Assembly (NCBI GenBank): GCA_030539285.1
Contig: JAUNSH010000002.1
Span: 1-64,000 of the forward strand
Length of the DNA stretch: 64,000 nt
Source of the DNA: Eubacteriales bacterium
GTDB taxonomy: Bacteria > Bacillota > Clostridia > Oscillospirales > Oscillospiraceae
Direction of reading: 5' to 3'
Of this stretch, positions 45,328 through 53,667 are shown in pieces. Made by a program: the position numbers and the translations under genes. The notes beneath the pieces were generated by a model. It was not told the origin of the DNA, ran no database searches, and saw only the letters and a program-made list of their open reading frames with translations. Each line of letters opens with the position of its first letter. Within the stretch, counting starts at the first letter, position 1.

Positions 45328-45705
45328 AAAAATTAAAACCAGTATCGAAACGCTGAAAAATCTCCACATGGGCTGTGGAAAAGTGCGCCTTATGTTCCAG
45401 GATGAGGCCGGTTTCGGCCGCATCAACAAGCCCAAATACTGCTGGTGTGAGAAAGGTGTCCGGCCCAGCGTTCCATGCCACCACATGCGTGAATATCGAT
45501 ATGCCTATGGCGCTGTTGAGCCGCTGACTGGTGAATCCTGCTTTCTTGTCATGCCCTATTGCAATACTGCCTGTATGAATCTGTTTTTGAAGTAATTATC
45601 CAGACAATTTCCGCAGGATACCATTCTGCTGTGTTGCGATGGAGCTGCATGGCATAAATCGGGCGCACTGGAAGTGCCTCAGAATATTGTGCTTGTCCCC
45701 GTTGT
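45323..45705 (+). pseudogene. IS630 transposase, DDE domain (plus copy), truncated
   Basis: The -1 frame reads EKIKTSIETLKNLH, then LMFQDEAGFGRINKPKYCW with the first catalytic Asp. A TAA stop follows at ACMNLFLK, and then QFPQDTILLCCDGAAWHKSG with the second catalytic Asp. It ends near NIVLVPVV, before the catalytic Glu region. Confidence 0.8.
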
Positions 45706-45837
45706 GTTTCCACGCAAGGTTAGTTGTTGGCGATGAGATGTGCATTTGCACGGCATAACTTTTACCATTCCACCAAAGAGCGGCTGTAACGAACCTTGGC
45801 ACTGCGACTTCCATACCTATAAAAAAGGCACTTAGTG

Positions 45838-45954
45838 GAGTTTTTCTTCAATAACCTGAAAGCTTTTCGCCGGATTGCTACTCGCTATGACAAACTGACT
45901 GTGTTCTTTATCGCCTTCATTCACCTTGCTTCTATCTGCGTTTTATTGAAATAG
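45838..45954 (+). pseudogene. C-terminal scrap of an IS5-family transposase
   Basis: One frame reads KRHLVEFFFNNLKAFRRIATRYDKL (reported in part), IAFIHLASICVLLK and a stop. This is the standard C-terminus of IS5-type transposases, carrying the catalytic Glu. The rest of the insertion sequence is absent. It lies in the gap between the two IS630 copies. Confidence 0.72.
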
Positions 45955-46035
45955 TACGATCGTTTTGCGTTTTCAGATACGCTCTAGTGCCTTGTAATTT
46001 TTGAGTGAAATTTCTCGAACTGCAGGAGCAGAGTA

Positions 46036-46636
46036 ATGCACCAGCAGTATTTTGGCTTGTCGATTCGACCAAAACCGGCCTCATCCTGGAACATAAGGCG
46101 CACTTTTCCACAGCCCTTGTGGAGATTTTTCAGTTCTTCGATTTTGGTTTTAATTTTTTTGAGGTCTCAATGACCTCTTCACTGGCCTTTTTCGGGTGCC
46201 TGCTGCGGGGCATGACCTTTCGCCAGCCATGTCGGTGCAAAACATAATAGATCTGGCTGGTGCCGATAGAGTGGCCTACCGCCTGCCGGTATGCATCTTC
46301 AATCTCGCTGACCTCTACGAGTTCTCCCTTCTCGGCTCTTGCCTTAAAGGGAGCAAGGATCGCGGCTTCTTCCTCGAAGCTCAGATTCCGGTGATTCCCA
46401 CCATAGTGGTTCCCAGAGATTGCCTCTAATCCATGATCCCGGTATTTTGCCACAAGCCGGCTGATATAGGCCGGGTGGAACCCCGTTGCCTGCGCAACTT
46501 TTGCCGATTCCATCCCCTCCGCGCGCAGTTCCAGTGCTTTCAATCTTGCATCGGCGCGTTTATCCTTATTCTCCTTGCGCGCAGCTTTTATTGCTGCTAT
46601 TTCCTCACTGCTGAATTTGTAGTTCGATGCCATTTT
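46036..46636 (-). pseudogene. IS630 transposase, minus-strand copy, truncated
   Basis: The first frame encodes 168 residues (MASNYKFSSEEIAAIKAARK ... TSKKLKPKSKN). A seven-A slip site leads into the -1 frame, which reads IEELKNLHKGCGKVRLMFQD and then IDKPKYCWC before homology stops at about 46036. The second and third catalytic acids are missing. The frameshift arrangement is intact here, unlike in the plus copy. Confidence 0.8.
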
Positions 46637-46729
46637 CATCGCCCTGATACAGTATATCATATCTGGCAAGATTATTAAACTGTTTTATTAGATTTTAGTA
46701 TTATATCAAAGACATTACCTATTAAGCGT

Positions 46730-46763
46730 AAGCCCCCCGGTTCTGATTGGAACCGGGGGGCTT
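46730..46763. terminator. GC-rich hairpin between IS630 and GntR genes
   Basis: A perfect 14-bp stem (aagccccccggttc with its complement) and six-base loop lie between the minus-strand regulator gene and the insertion-sequence region. There is no long T tract on either strand. It is the probable end of the GntR transcript. Confidence 0.7.
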
Positions 46764-46860
46764 CGGCATATTCGACATTTCTCCTGCCCTCCGATACAAT
46801 GGCAGTGCCAAAGTAAAGGAAGGCTGATGCCGAAATGTGACACGTTATTACGAAAAACGA

Positions 46861-47574
46861 TCACTGTTTGAACACAACGCCCGAGGAGCCAAGCAATTTA
46901 CCGAAGGCTCCGGTGCAGTACTGCATGGAATAGCCGAATTTTTTCTGATCTTGGCGGATAAAGGTCCTCTCGATCAGCAGCATGGGTGCGCCTGGTTCGC
47001 ACCGCATTGCGGCGGCGACGCGTTCGGGCGCAGCTGCCGCGCTGATCTCAATGGTCGTGTAGTAGTCAAAGGAATCAACCTTTGAAAGCGTTATGTCTGG
47101 CAGGACTGCGTAGCGTATTTCACTTTCCACAGAAGGATAGGCCCGCTCATATGGAACGTATTTCATATCGAAAGCTACCGGTGTTCCATTCGCATCTGTG
47201 GTAAGCTGGCAAAGCTCGATGACTTTTTGCTCAGGGGCTATATCCAGCTTTTCCTGAAGTAGCTTGTCCGGCATGATGCCGTGCACATCACAGAAATGGG
47301 TGGTAAACCCTTCAGCTCCTTCCTGGAAGGAGATGGTAAAGCTGCTGTGATTGGGGGTGCTGACAAAGTAGCCTACCTTAGGACGGGAAAAAATCAGCCC
47401 TTCCTGTTCCAGCTGTTTCAGACTTTTTCTGACGGTCTCCCGGCTGGCAGAGTACTCGCTGCACAGCTGACTTTCGGAGGGGAGCAAATCACCCGGGCGG
47501 TATTGACCTGCGAATATTTTGCTCCTGATTTCCTTGTATATTGTTTCATACACACGGTTGGTTTTCTCATTCAT
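46861..47574 (-). CDS. GntR-family regulator with UTRA sensor domain
   Basis: The 237-residue protein has an N-terminal GntR winged helix (IRSKIFAGQYRPGDLLPSES, ETVRKSLKQLEQEGLI). A UTRA ligand-binding domain of the HutC subfamily follows (FDMKYVPYERAYPS). The ATG at 47574 overlaps the end of the corrinoid protein gene. It probably governs the divergent methyl-transfer genes at 47567-55132. Confidence 0.92.
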   Translation of the reverse strand: MNEKTNRVYETIYKEIRSKIFAGQYRPGDLLPSESQLCSEYSASRETVRKSLKQLEQEGLIFSRPKVGYFVSTPNHSSFTISFQEGAEGFTTHFCDVHGIMPDKLLQEKLDIAPEQKVIELCQLTTDANGTPVAFDMKYVPYERAYPSVESEIRYAVLPDITLSKVDSFDYYTTIEISAAAAPERVAAAMRCEPGAPMLLIERTFIRQDQKKFGYSMQYCTGAFGKLLGSSGVVFKQ

Positions 47575-48214
47575 GGACGGTCTTTGCCTCCATAACGTTT
47601 TTGCAGAAAGCAACCGTCTCCAGGGGATCATATGCCCATTCATCCGCGCCGATCCACTGACACTGATACTCGCCGGTACACATACCGCCAATCAGAATCG
47701 GTACTTTTTTACGAAGCTGTTCCTTTTCCAGCAATTCGATCGTCTTTTTCATAGAATCCTTGGCGAAGGTCAAAACACCGCTCATCAGGAGCACATCCGG
47801 GAGGTATGTTCGAATGGCGTAGGCAAAGCGTTCCGGCTTGACATCCACGCCCAGATCAATTACTTCAAACCGCTCTGCCCGGAGCAGACCGACGACAATA
47901 TCTTTGCCGATGTCGTGAATATCTCCCTCCACAACACCGATCACGACTCTGCCGATTGGCATAGGGCGTTCTCCCGTGGATACTGGCGTTATGATGCGAA
48001 GCGCGTCCCGATAAATCATACCGGAAACGATCAGGTCCGCAATGAAATATTCCCCATTTTCAAAACGCTTCCCCACATTGGACACGCCGGCATTCAGCGC
48101 CATGGAAATCGCGTTCATACTAACTCCCTCGGATACCATATCCTGGACGACTTCCAGAACACGTTCCTCGTTCAATTCCGTCATGGCGTCCACAAGTTCC
48201 TTCTTGCTGCTCAT
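47567..48214 (-). CDS. Corrinoid (B12-binding) protein of a methyltransferase system
   Basis: The 215-residue protein has the N-terminal cap helices and a C-terminal cobalamin domain with EGDIHDIGKDIV, where His is the lower cobalt ligand. LMSGVLTF and ILIGGMC follow. It accepts a methyl group from a substrate-specific methyltransferase and passes it on. A second, diverged corrinoid protein is encoded at 49315. It is on the opposite strand from the main operon and coupled to the GntR gene. Confidence 0.93.
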   Translation of the reverse strand: MSSKKELVDAMTELNEERVLEVVQDMVSEGVSMNAISMALNAGVSNVGKRFENGEYFIADLIVSGMIYRDALRIITPVSTGERPMPIGRVVIGVVEGDIHDIGKDIVVGLLRAERFEVIDLGVDVKPERFAYAIRTYLPDVLLMSGVLTFAKDSMKKTIELLEKEQLRKKVPILIGGMCTGEYQCQWIGADEWAYDPLETVAFCKNVMEAKTVHE

Positions 48215-48361
48215 GATCCAACACCTCTTGTATAGTCTTTTGATACTATATTATAACCGATTCAGGACAGTAAGGGAAGGGAATTCTGAAAAAAGATTTT
48301 CGTCAAAAAGCAAAGATTTTCCTGCCGAATTTATGCAGGTATACAAAAAGAAGCCTCGGGA

Positions 48362-48401
48362 TTGACAATGGGATGTGCATGTTGTATTGTATGTATAGAC
48401 A
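48362..48401 (+). promoter_or_regulatory. Promoter of the methyl-transfer operon with possible GntR site
   Basis: TTGACA (48362-48367), a 17-base spacer and TATTGT (48385-48390) form a strong sigma-A promoter. The word tgtatagaca (48392-48401) right after the -10 box, and related tatac words at 48339-48345 and near 48235, resemble HutC-class operator half-sites. The operator assignment is tentative. Confidence 0.65.
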
Positions 48402-48428
48402 AGCAAAACACACAAGGAGCGTGCTGAT

Positions 48429-49238
48429 ATGATTATCATTGGAGAAAAAATCAACGGAGCGATCCCCTCTGTTAAGGCTGCGATTGCCTCCAGAGATTCC
48501 CAGACGATTCGGGATCGTGCCATTGCCCAGGACAAGGCAGGAGCGCACTATCTTGACTGCGCCCCCTCTACGTCGCCGGAGCTGGAATACGACGCGATGG
48601 TATGGCTGATCAACGAAATTCAGGCGGTTTCCCAGGTGCCGCTGTGCGTTGACAGCCCCAACGCCAATCTGCTGGCCCGGATTCTGGAAGAGGGCCACGT
48701 CACCAAGCCGGGCATGGTCAATTCCGTCAACGAAGAAGGAACCAAGTGCGAAACGATCTTCCCTCTGATCGCGGGGACAGAGTGGAACGTAGTGGGTCTG
48801 ACCTGTGACCGGGACGGCATCCCCAGCGACCCCGAGAAGAAGATCGACATTGCCAAACGGATCATTGACAAGGCGGTCAAGTACGGCGTGGAGCTGTCCA
48901 GACTGCACATTGATCCCTGTGTCATGGCACTGGCAACCATGCCGACCTCGATGAAGGATTTTGAGCGGTGCATCATTGGTATTCACGAATACGCGCCGGA
49001 AGTTAAGGTGACGGGTGCCATTTCTAATATCAGCTTTGATATGCCCGCCAGAAAGTATGTCAATTCCAACTGCATGGCGTATGCCGTCGCTGCGGGGCTG
49101 GACAGCGCAATTCTGGATCCCTGCAATGTGGACATGATGAGCACCATCTATGCCTGCGAAGCCCTGCTCATGAAGGATAAGGGCGGAAGAAAGTACAACC
49201 GTGCTTACCGGCAGGGTAAGATTGGCGTGAAGAAGTGA
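48429..49238 (+). CDS. Methyltetrahydrofolate-type methyltransferase (pterin-binding family)
   Basis: The 269-residue protein is a pterin-binding TIM barrel like the methyl-THF:corrinoid methyltransferases. It shows IIIGEKINGAIPSV, HYLDCAPSTS, VPLCVDSPNA, PGMVNSVNEE and VTGAISNISF. It would move the methyl group between the corrinoid protein and tetrahydrofolate, feeding one-carbon metabolism. It opens the main operon. Confidence 0.9.
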   Translation: MIIIGEKINGAIPSVKAAIASRDSQTIRDRAIAQDKAGAHYLDCAPSTSPELEYDAMVWLINEIQAVSQVPLCVDSPNANLLARILEEGHVTKPGMVNSVNEEGTKCETIFPLIAGTEWNVVGLTCDRDGIPSDPEKKIDIAKRIIDKAVKYGVELSRLHIDPCVMALATMPTSMKDFERCIIGIHEYAPEVKVTGAISNISFDMPARKYVNSNCMAYAVAAGLDSAILDPCNVDMMSTIYACEALLMKDKGGRKYNRAYRQGKIGVKK

Positions 49239-49314
49239 ACTTGTCGGCGCGGAGAAGGGCAATCCTCCGTGCGGACTGTATAAACCAGGAAGATAAAACA
49301 AGGGGGAAACAATC

Positions 49315-49947
49315 ATGATCGATTTTGAAAAACTGGCCCAGGCAATGGGCGAACTGGATGAAGACACCGTAGTGGAGCTGCTGGAAGCCGTCATGGCGGA
49401 AGGCGGCACGGAGGCATCCAAGGCCATGGAGGCATGCCAGAAGGGCATGGACACCGTGGGCAAGCTGTTTGAGGAAGGCGAGTATTTCGTCGGTGACCTG
49501 ATCTATGCCGGTGAGCTGATGACCCAGGCAGTGGTCATTCTGAAGGACGCTCTGGCCACCGGCGACGCCAGCGGCCCCAAGATCAAGATGATCCTGTGCA
49601 CGGTCAAAGACGATCTGCATGACATCGGCAAAAATATTGTCAAGGCCATGCTGGAGGCCAACGGCTTTGATGTGCTCGACCTGGGCATCGATGTGCCCGC
49701 GGAAAAGGTTGTGGAAACAGCCAAGGCGGAAGGCATCAGGATCGTTGCTCTGTCTGGCGTTCTGACGCTGGCCATCGATTCCATGAAGGCCACCATCGAA
49801 GCGCTGAAGGAAGCGGGACTGGACTGCAAAGTCATCATCGGCGGCGCGCCTGTGTCGGAGGCTGCCTGCAAGGTGACCGGAGCGGATGAGTGGGCGCACA
49901 GCCCTCAGAAAACGATTCAAACCTGTAAGGCCTGGGCAGCTGAGTGA
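49315..49947 (+). CDS. Corrinoid (B12-binding) protein, second copy
   Basis: This 210-residue protein has the cap domain (EEGEYFVGDLIYAGELM) and the cobalamin motif KDDLHDIGKNIVKAML with the axial His. LSGVLTLAIDSMK and IIGGAPVSE complete the binding site. It lies between the folate methyltransferase and an anion permease, and is the likely carrier for the URO-D-type methyltransferase downstream. Confidence 0.94.
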   Translation: MIDFEKLAQAMGELDEDTVVELLEAVMAEGGTEASKAMEACQKGMDTVGKLFEEGEYFVGDLIYAGELMTQAVVILKDALATGDASGPKIKMILCTVKDDLHDIGKNIVKAMLEANGFDVLDLGIDVPAEKVVETAKAEGIRIVALSGVLTLAIDSMKATIEALKEAGLDCKVIIGGAPVSEAACKVTGADEWAHSPQKTIQTCKAWAAE

Positions 49948-49993
49948 CCTTTCAGATGATCGTTCTTGTCAACATTACAGTAGGAGGTAACAT

Positions 49994-51442
49994 ATGAAAA
50001 CAAAGTCGAAGCAGATCCACATCTTGATCGCGGCAATTGTTTTTGTCGTACTTCGTCTGATCCTCGGAAACTGCACAGATATGGGGATTACCACCGCCGG
50101 TGCAACCGCCCTGTCTCTGTTCATCGCAACTATCTACCTCTGGATCACCTATGGTTCCGGCTGGACCAGTATGCTGTCCATCGGTCTGCTGGCGTTCAGC
50201 GGTGTATGTCCCGCAAAAACCGTTATGGCGAATTCCTTTGGCAACTCTACAGTCGTCATCTGCATCGGAACGCTGATCCTCTGCGTTGCGCTGGAAGAAA
50301 ACGGCGTTACCAACATGATCGCAAACTGGTTCATTTCCCGGAAGATTGTACATAAGCGGCCTTATATGTTCCTGTTTATGTTCTTGCTGGCAAATATGGT
50401 CATCACCTACTTTATGGAAGCCACCGCTGTCGCAATCATTTTTGTAGCGCTGGCCAAGAGCATTTTGGACAGCTTGGGCTACACCACCAAGGACAAGTTC
50501 TCCAAAGCGCTGTATTTTGGAATTCTCTGGATCACCTGCATTGGCAACGGTGCGACGCCTATCGGCCATCCTGTGCCCCTGTTGATGCTGAACACCTTGG
50601 CTACGGTCACTGGTGAAACTGTTTCCTGGCTGAAATATATGGTTATCGGCATTCCTCTGTCACTGGTCACCCTGGGACTGACCATGCTGATTTTCCGCTT
50701 CATTCTTCGCCCTGACTGCTCTAAATTTGATGCCTACGATGTGATGGAACAGAGGAAAAATATTGGCAAGCTGAGCAAAAAAGGAAAGATCTCCCTGATC
50801 GTCTACATTGGCCTGATCGTATTCTGGCTGCTGCCTGATCTGGTCGGCGGCTTCCTGCCTGGCCTAGCGGAGACAGTTGAGGCTGTCGGTGCTTCCATTC
50901 CGTCTCTGATCGCGGTGGCCATCGTATGCGCCATCCAGGTTGACGGTGAGCCTGTGCTAAAGTATGAGACCGCAGTCAAGAAAATCCACTGGTCAACCGT
51001 TATCTTTATCGCCTGTATTTTCCTGTACGCCTCCGTATTCAATATGGAGTCCGGCGGCATCAACGTATTCCTGAAAGCGCTGGTCAGCCCCTTGGCCAAC
51101 AGCCTGTCTGCCGCGGCCCTCGCAGCGGTGTTCCTGTTCCTGGTAATCTACGTCACTAACTTTGCCTCCAACGGTGTTACCGGCATTGTGGGCATCAGCG
51201 TCTGCGCCCCTGCCCTTTTGGGTGTATCCTCCGTGGGATATGTCACCGCCTACGGTGTTCTGGTCGCGATCCTGTGCAACATGGGCATCGCTACCCCCGG
51301 CGGCAGCGGCTTCGTTGCCATTGCCCAGAAGGACGGATATATCGAGGGCGGAGAAACCATGCGCTACAGCCTTCTGCTCATCACCATGATGTATGTGGTG
51401 ACGATGCTTATCTTCTGGCCGGTAGCAAACCTGATTTTCTGA
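49994..51442 (+). CDS. SLC13/DASS-type anion permease
   Basis: The 482-residue membrane protein has about twelve helices. It shows the ion-transporter superfamily pattern: NSFGNSTVVICIGTLILCVAL, EATAVAIIF, GNGATPIGHPVP, and the repeated motif TNFASNGVTGIVGI and GIATPGGSGF. Such proteins import di- or tricarboxylates or sulfate with Na+. Inside a demethylation operon it may import a methylated carboxylate. Confidence 0.85.
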   Translation: MKTKSKQIHILIAAIVFVVLRLILGNCTDMGITTAGATALSLFIATIYLWITYGSGWTSMLSIGLLAFSGVCPAKTVMANSFGNSTVVICIGTLILCVALEENGVTNMIANWFISRKIVHKRPYMFLFMFLLANMVITYFMEATAVAIIFVALAKSILDSLGYTTKDKFSKALYFGILWITCIGNGATPIGHPVPLLMLNTLATVTGETVSWLKYMVIGIPLSLVTLGLTMLIFRFILRPDCSKFDAYDVMEQRKNIGKLSKKGKISLIVYIGLIVFWLLPDLVGGFLPGLAETVEAVGASIPSLIAVAIVCAIQVDGEPVLKYETAVKKIHWSTVIFIACIFLYASVFNMESGGINVFLKALVSPLANSLSAAALAAVFLFLVIYVTNFASNGVTGIVGISVCAPALLGVSSVGYVTAYGVLVAILCNMGIATPGGSGFVAIAQKDGYIEGGETMRYSLLLITMMYVVTMLIFWPVANLIF

Positions 51443-51489
51443 GCCATTTCAAACCGTTAACCGCACACTAAGAAAGGAGTACCGCCGGT

Positions 51490-51639
51490 ATGGCTGAAAT
51501 TGCAACAAATTTGGATGGAAATACACTGGAAGCTTTTGAATTGGCAGCAAAGCAGATCGCACAGGAAACCGGAAAACCGGAAGAGGACGTGATGAAGTCC
51601 ATGAAAAAGCTGATATACCTCATTGTCACCAGAATCTGA
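51490..51639 (+). CDS. 49-residue small protein in the methyl-transfer operon
   Basis: A short frame begins at ATG 51490, 11 bases after an aaggag ribosome site. It encodes 49 residues (MAEIATNLDGNTLEAFELAA ... LIYLIVTRI). It is amphipathic, with an acidic start and hydrophobic end, and sits tightly between the permease and the URO-D-type gene. The function is unknown. Codon use and ribosome site support a real gene. Confidence 0.7.
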   Translation: MAEIATNLDGNTLEAFELAAKQIAQETGKPEEDVMKSMKKLIYLIVTRI

Positions 51640-51686
51640 TTTTATGAAAGCTATCCACATTCCGCAATATAGGGAGTTGATACGAT

Positions 51687-52856
51687 ATGAATGCAAACGA
51701 TTTGTATGAGCAGAGACTTCAGCGGTTCGATGATGTGATGAGCCGCCGGATCCCGGACCGCGTTCCCATTATCCCCAACATGAACACCTGGATGTATCAT
51801 CTGGCGGGTGTCAGTGTCAAAACGGCGTTTACTGAAGATCCTAATGAGATTTTCCGCGCTGCCAAGCATTTGAACGATACACTTCCACTGGATGGTCTGG
51901 TCAGCACTTCCAATACGATCCCCATCAATTTGGCAAAGAAGATCGGTGATGGAATTTATACCTTCTCCGAGAATGGTGTCCAGATCAAGGGTAGCGGCGG
52001 TCATCTGATGGAGCCTCAGGAGTACCCGCTGCTGGCACAGGATCCCATGAAATTTTTTGCAAATGTACTGATTCCCAGAAAGTTTGAAATCTTTAATACC
52101 CCCAGCATTGAGAAAAAGGTCGACATCATTAAGCAGGCTTACAAGGACAATCTGGAATACATCAAGTATAACAGTGGTGTAAACGCCAGAATCGAGAAGG
52201 AACTGGGACTGCCTATCATTGTCCGCGGCACCAATTTCCTCGCACCGGATGTGGTTCTGGACTACCTGAGAGATTTTGTAGGAATTTCTCTAGACGTTCG
52301 CCGCCACTCAGATGAGTTGCTGGAGGCCTGCCTGTCCTTGTATGACTATATCATCGGGATGTTTGATGACACAGCTACACCGCCCAATCGAAAGCTGCTC
52401 TTCTCCCCGCTGCATTTGCCCACATATCTGCGGCCCAAGGATTTCCAAAAGCTGTACCTGCCCTTCATGAAAAAGTATCTGGAGGAGATGGCGGTCAAGC
52501 GCGGCTACTCCTGCTATTTCTTCATGGAGAACGACTGGATGCCTTATCTGGACCTGTTGCGGGAAGAACTGCCTAAGGACGCAAAGGTCGTAGGTTTGTT
52601 TGAAAAAGGAGATCTCAAGATCATCAAGGAAAAAGTCGGCAAAGAAATGGTGATCATGGGCGGTATGCCTGTGGAACTGCTGGCTCTTGGTACAAAGGAG
52701 CAAGTCATTGACAAATGCAAGGAGCTGCTGGATACGCTGGCACCCGGCGGCAACTACATCTTCTCTACGGATAAGTCTATGATGACTCTATCTGACGGCA
52801 CACCGGAGAACACCATTGCAGCCTGTGAGTATATCGCTGCCCACGGACAATACTAA
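51687..52856 (+). CDS. Uroporphyrinogen-decarboxylase-fold methyltransferase (MtaA/MtbA-like)
   Basis: The 389-residue protein has the URO-D fold used by corrinoid-linked methyltransferases: RIPDRVPIIPNMNTW, FMENDWMPYLDLL and MIMGGMPVEL-like segment VIMGGMPVELLALG, with a late GGNYIFSTDKS. It would remove a methyl group from the substrate or from a corrinoid. It is longer than true heme-pathway HemE and lies in a methyl-transfer operon, so a heme role is unlikely. Confidence 0.88.
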   Translation: MNANDLYEQRLQRFDDVMSRRIPDRVPIIPNMNTWMYHLAGVSVKTAFTEDPNEIFRAAKHLNDTLPLDGLVSTSNTIPINLAKKIGDGIYTFSENGVQIKGSGGHLMEPQEYPLLAQDPMKFFANVLIPRKFEIFNTPSIEKKVDIIKQAYKDNLEYIKYNSGVNARIEKELGLPIIVRGTNFLAPDVVLDYLRDFVGISLDVRRHSDELLEACLSLYDYIIGMFDDTATPPNRKLLFSPLHLPTYLRPKDFQKLYLPFMKKYLEEMAVKRGYSCYFFMENDWMPYLDLLREELPKDAKVVGLFEKGDLKIIKEKVGKEMVIMGGMPVELLALGTKEQVIDKCKELLDTLAPGGNYIFSTDKSMMTLSDGTPENTIAACEYIAAHGQY

Positions 52857-52879
52857 TTCTCCTTTACCTCCTTACATCG

Positions 52880-52939
52880 GGGCTGCGATTTCCGCAGCCC
52901 TGAATTTATGGTTGCACTTTTTGGATTTTCTGCTATGCT
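52880..52939 (+). promoter_or_regulatory. Hairpin and internal promoter before the DUF1638/RACo genes
   Basis: An 8-bp stem (gggctgcg 52880-52887 with cgcagccc 52893-52900) follows the URO-D gene stop. It is followed by a promoter with TTGCAC (52912-52917), 16 bases and TATGCT (52934-52939). The last two genes may therefore be transcribed separately from the rest. Confidence 0.6.
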
Positions 52940-52974
52940 CATATACAGATGAGACGAAGAAAGGAGATGTGGCT

Positions 52975-53667
52975 ATGAGCGATTGGGTCATCACCTGCAA
53001 AACGGTTGAGAAAGAGCTTTTGACTGCCATAGAACGAACAGGATGTCAGCACCCGGTTCGCTGGGTGGAGTCGGGGCTGCACAACTGGCCCGATAAACTG
53101 AACGCCCGGCTTCAGGCTGAGCTGGATGCCTGCGACGGCTGTGAAAATGTGCTTTTGGCCATGGGCTTTTGCGGGAATTCCGTTTTGGGTCTGCATACTC
53201 ACGATTTTAAGCTGGTCATCCCCCGGTGCGACGACTGCATCACACTGCTCCTTGGATCGGATGAGGCGCGGAAGCAGCAGTTTGCGACCTATTTCCTGAC
53301 AGAGGGTTGGCTGAAAGGGGAAAAGACGATTTGGCAGGAGTATCAGGTCTGCCTGAAAAAATACGGAGAAAAGCGCGGTCGGCGCATTTTCTCCGTAATG
53401 CTCCGGCATTATGAAAAGATGGCATATCTGGATACCGGCTGCACAGACGACCCCGGCATAGCGGAACAGATCCAGATGATCGCGAAAGCACTGGAACTGT
53501 CCTATGTGCATTTGGACGGATCGCTGGACTATCTCAGCGACCTGCTCTCCGGCCGCTGGGATCCCGGGCGGTTTCTGGTCGTGCCGCCCCATTCGACCAT
53601 ATCTCAGGATATGCTTATATGGAAGGGAAAGAAACATGAAGGTAAAAGTTACTGTCCAGCCGAATAA
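52975..53667 (+). CDS. DUF1638 protein
   Basis: This 230-residue protein belongs to the DUF1638 group, with GCQHPVRWVESGLHN, LAMGFCGNSVLGL, VIPRCDDCITLLLGS and YLDTGCTDDPG motifs. Conserved Cys and His residues suggest a metal or cofactor site. The family is repeatedly found beside corrinoid methyltransferases but has no assigned reaction. The ATG at 52975 follows aaaggag. The 3' end overlaps the RACo gene by 32 bases. Confidence 0.85.
   Translation: MSDWVITCKTVEKELLTAIERTGCQHPVRWVESGLHNWPDKLNARLQAELDACDGCENVLLAMGFCGNSVLGLHTHDFKLVIPRCDDCITLLLGSDEARKQQFATYFLTEGWLKGEKTIWQEYQVCLKKYGEKRGRRIFSVMLRHYEKMAYLDTGCTDDPGIAEQIQMIAKALELSYVHLDGSLDYLSDLLSGRWDPGRFLVVPPHSTISQDMLIWKGKKHEGKSYCPAE

Larger units (their letters stand above)
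44783..46704. mobile_element. Two truncated IS630 copies in inverted orientation
   Basis: A plus-strand IS630 copy (from 44783) and a minus-strand copy (to 46704) face each other with their 3' ends together. The outer ends match in inverted form (ataatact 44783-44790 and agtattat 46697-46704, then aataaaac). Their upstream regions carry related promoter-like sequence. Both copies are cut before the end of the catalytic domain, and an IS5-type scrap lies between them. The copies differ at many positions, so they are separate insertions or an old inversion, not a recent duplication. Confidence 0.75.

Noticed and set aside
51687..52856. Heme-pathway uroporphyrinogen decarboxylase
   Set aside because: The gene lies inside a corrinoid methyl-transfer operon and has the longer methyltransferase form of the fold.
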